NCBI GenBank assembly: GCA_009781815.1
Contig: WQVB01000010.1
Coordinates: 1-14,161, forward strand
Reading direction: 5' to 3'
Source of the DNA: Defluviitaleaceae bacterium
Lineage (GTDB): Bacteria > Bacillota > Clostridia > Lachnospirales > WRAX01
DNA: 14,161 bases
Positions 12,501-14,161 of this stretch are shown here, in pieces. The stretch's first letter is position 1. Each line of letters starts with the position of its first letter. A program made the position numbers and the translations under genes. The notes beneath the pieces are model-generated. The model did not search any database, had not been told where the DNA came from, and saw nothing but the letters and a program-made list of their open reading frames with translations.

Positions 12501-14161
12501 GAGCAACATGGCTAGATAGTGTTGACCCTTCGGATTGGGCAGATGTCTATTCTATCTTAATAGAGCGTATAGATGGCATGCCTATTGCGGTGGGGGCAAG
12601 CGAAAGTTTTTACTTCCGCATGGTGCCTGATTGGGAATCGATAATGCAAAACGCCACCCTGTGGGATAGAAGCGAAAATATTTATAACCCTCGCATGTTT
12701 AGCAGCTCTTCAATGGCAACCATGCATAGGCGTGGTTTTGATATGGGCATACGCCTCACCCTTGGCGAGGTGCAAGGTGCAATCTTCACCGACACAAACG
12801 GCAACGGCGTGCTTGATAGTGGCGAGCTAGGCAGGGCGGGCGTAACCATACGTGCTTATGATGCAGCCACTGGCGATTTTATAATGCAGGCCACATCATC
12901 CGCCACTGCACCTATAGGCTCTTTCCGCATCTATGGCATGGATGTGGGTCAAGCTGTTAATCTTGTAATAACCAACCCAGAGGCAGATGCTGCGTTACGC
13001 TTTACCAACCAAGGTGCGGGCATCACCATACCTGCAAGCCATGCCAACGCCACAACGGTAGGCGTGCAAGCAAGCACAAACACAGCCAACTGGAGCTGGA
13101 ATGGGGTGAACATTGGTTTAAGAGGCCCTGCGGCCGTTACTTTCTTGCCAGGGGCTGATGCGGGCGTGTCCAATATGCCAGCCAATAGAAGCGTGGCCCA
13201 CAACAGCACCATATATAACGCACAAGCACCAAATGGCGGTGCAGTTAGCCAGCCAACACGCTCAGGCTACATCTTTGGCGGTTGGCAACAAACCGCCCCG
13301 TCTGGCGGTGGTATAGAGCAAACGGCAACCATAGGCAATGTTGTGGTTACGCAAGATATGACGTTTACCGCTGTGTGGTCAGCCCTTGGAGCTCCAGCTT
13401 TCACAAAAACATCCCCCACGGCAGGGCCTATAAATGTAGGCGAGAGCATCCAATATGTGATAACAATAGCCAACAACAATGAGCATGCCCTGCCTGGCGA
13501 CTTTGTTATAACCGACGCAATAGACAATAGAGTAAGGTTTTTACCTGATACCTTTGCGGTATATAGAAATGGCGTGGCTTTAGCTCCATCTGCCGCCACA
13601 TTTTCTTACACCCTGCCAACAGGTGTATCAGGGGGCGTCTTAACGGTAACCTTACACAACCTACCCGCCGCAGCTAACGCCACCACCCCAAATATAACGG
13701 AGATAAGGTTTTCTGCAGAGGCTTTAACAACAGCTGCAGGCTCTACCGTAAGCAATAGTGCGGCGTTGCAAAGACCTGCTATTGGGGGCATCACTCCGCC
13801 GCCAATAACAACACCTCCAGTTGAAACGCAAGTTAACCCTCATGGCGTTACTTTCTTGCCAGGTGCGGCTTTAGATGATGTAACAAATATGCCATCAAGC
13901 ATAAATGTTGTAAACGGCAACACTATAGTGTTTCATGGAGTAGTTACAACACCCCAGCGTGATGGATACACCTTCGCAGGCTGGACGCAAACCACACCTG
14001 CAGGTGCATCAGGCTTAACGTCTTTGGCAGTGGGGCTTATAATACCAACGGGCGATATGACCTTCACCGCCAGCTGGACGCCAGCCACCACCCCTCCTCC
14101 TCCCCCACCACCACCGCCGCCGCCCCCATATGCAGATATACGCATAACAAAAACTGCACCA
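9521..14161 (+). CDS. Giant secreted surface protein with SdrD B-like, InlB B-repeat and DUF11 domains (C-terminus off right edge)
   Basis: Open without a stop for 1547 codons to the window edge; AAGGAG 8 nt upstream of the ATG. A signal peptide (MTLARTSNFKRIASLL then LAFIMLVGIMPITA, residues 1-30) predicts export. Residues about 35-1075 are long beta-rich, Thr/Asn/Gly-rich stretches of no recognised family, with one Cys. About 1082-1170 is an SdrD B/Cna B-like domain with an EF-hand-type calcium loop (DTNGNGVLDSGE, 1091-1102). InlB B-type (Listeria-Bacteroides) repeats are at 1206-1286 and 1443-1519, each opening VTFLPGA and containing the 'SGYxFGGW/DGYxFAGW' core. A DUF11-type domain lies between them (about 1290-1419). 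Twelve prolines (1525-1536) lead into ADIRITKTAP, the start of another DUF11 unit, cut by the edge. Such architecture is that of adhesins or S-layer-like proteins; the anchor (sortase motif or SLH) would be beyond the window. Confidence 0.9.
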   Translation, partial: MTLARTSNFKRIASLLLAFIMLVGIMPITAISESYSEIYTPEIEFNEDISQEEVEEGNIPIVLHSSGLDVTLEGFFDDAQVVNFATPNATFNGGIWTSAGSFQTLEISTSFTPGSTNRTIEVALDDGFQFIAAPGMNPSSEGSRFSSWTVDPSNLLGDLAVAVDSVEFHPNPAIRQYAQADHPQVVAGTLAVGALLNTYRSGGGRLVFNIAPVVSNLNLRIDIASDFAFALGVTGGGFRENPIRVKVYEDGAVTQEQALYRYQFSGNAGLSLRFQPNQGSHTSQDRAPGQTWGHSLSIHRTAPGTTPQLNQNPARFNQQLLHERITFTVRVPKWVVGSDAITGLPMLTAHPIGTSHNLTANTFNYEVRDGGGDYYLLDIILTGANLIAVGNVSTQFRIEGTICEDALPTPGALGLYISVFEAGTLEVIPLGEASPAANVSGMSPSGSFRVRIPQPHLNRLTVLPLTGVNTLSRFPSPVPLAPMGGFRIENSFLEPLTNQAVFVYFPNDTLNYKGIQGFRLPAGANGIENIVVNVMTRDMSAGTHGEWVAGSERQIRIDGPIGITNPHNANRPFASVDISFVPHASNWLPAHYLLNSDEFIVSLYYELAGDVSVNSLYNHNFGFNSPEIHQTFIYYGRLFGEVPPNTSLPASVYAGERANVLTGNTPNGDRDDVSSTLYTRATTSAIASAAVPQMTLNAGISNFSGTINAGSTVDNIVFSLSRTNGAASGTQMFGAEGFYVYLRSPQGQIDIDINSIVVRNMGRTWSVADGTILTAPAGPNDVTVEEIVDSSGATVYRLRVPEAVVGWFSGGFGAYSLRVYMSAFIPPTARTGPLALNDVFMARVMDENIATAGSTRTLNNSTFHFGTANQVVVAGSGTINLVGFSEVLVGSEVALVRNGTTGTFGFFNPANPDSMLEIINGDEVDVRITMTNNSEVVVNDFYAIIPIPRQGATAGGYFQANPFGFDMHFAGLVGSLPAGYRVRYATTHSETRGGATWLDSVDPSDWADVYSILIERIDGMPIAVGASESFYFRMVPDWESIMQNATLWDRSENIYNPRMFSSSSMATMHRRGFDMGIRLTLGEVQGAIFTDTNGNGVLDSGELGRAGVTIRAYDAATGDFIMQATSSATAPIGSFRIYGMDVGQAVNLVITNPEADAALRFTNQGAGITIPASHANATTVGVQASTNTANWSWNGVNIGLRGPAAVTFLPGADAGVSNMPANRSVAHNSTIYNAQAPNGGAVSQPTRSGYIFGGWQQTAPSGGGIEQTATIGNVVVTQDMTFTAVWSALGAPAFTKTSPTAGPINVGESIQYVITIANNNEHALPGDFVITDAIDNRVRFLPDTFAVYRNGVALAPSAATFSYTLPTGVSGGVLTVTLHNLPAAANATTPNITEIRFSAEALTTAAGSTVSNSAALQRPAIGGITPPPITTPPVETQVNPHGVTFLPGAALDDVTNMPSSINVVNGNTIVFHGVVTTPQRDGYTFAGWTQTTPAGASGLTSLAVGLIIPTGDMTFTASWTPATTPPPPPPPPPPPPYADIRITKTAP

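Noticed and set aside
12949..14145. Several minus-strand frames opposite the adhesin C-terminal region, including one with a poly-Gly run
   Set aside because: They are antisense to a continuous 1547-codon frame with recognisable domains; the poly-Gly is the complement of the proline codons.

Overview
The window looks like chromosomal DNA from an endospore-forming, Gram-positive anaerobe of the Clostridia (Firmicutes). The evidence is AGGAGG-type ribosome binding sites nearly everywhere, sigma-A style promoters, an SpmB spore-maturation protein, two CotF-like spore proteins behind a sigma-G-like promoter, a sporulation-type D,D-carboxypeptidase and no outer-membrane genes. The genus cannot be fixed from this sequence. 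Most genes are moderately AT-rich; the large surface-protein gene at the right end is visibly richer in G+C, and the small gene at 7588-7920 is very AT-rich.

Layout. 1-479 (-) is the N-terminal part of an FtsX/MacB-like ABC permease running off the left edge. 480-783 has no protein gene but is dense in signals: back-to-back promoters, three helically phased TCTTAA repeats between them, a possible 70-nt RNA, and a bidirectional terminator. 784-1250 (-) holds two CotF-like genes. 1336-2801 (+) holds an RNHCP zinc-ribbon gene whose leader is a 163-bp inverted-repeat element that pairs with its own Shine-Dalgarno, then a lipoprotein polysaccharide deacetylase. 3012-4629 (+) has a VOC/PhnB-like protein and a DacF/PBP5-like carboxypeptidase. 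4691-6775 (-) has a small lipoprotein, a PNPOx-family flavoprotein and an AraC-type regulator. 6865-7398 (+) is spmB without spmA next to it. 7588-9309 (+) has a small sigma-region-4-like protein and an ECF-type sigma factor fused to a transmembrane segment and an acidic outer domain. From 9521 to the right edge is one uninterrupted 1547-codon reading frame for a secreted surface protein with SdrD B-like, InlB B-repeat and DUF11 domains.

Four interspersed repeats fill intergenic gaps. Two are TA-flanked 159-163 bp elements with imperfect terminal inverted repeats (1368-1530 and 9310-9468). Two are copies of a 29-bp palindromic repeat (2859-2954 and 5687-5812), one of them with a precise 29-bp hairpin insertion in one arm.

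Functional reading. The left and middle parts are a scattered set of cell-envelope and sporulation genes (CotF-like proteins, deacetylase, carboxypeptidase, SpmB) in separate short transcription units. The most unusual block is 7588-14161: a membrane-anchored sigma factor with a possible small partner, directly upstream of a giant secreted adhesin. This arrangement suggests surface-sensed control of the adhesin, which is an inference from gene order and architecture.
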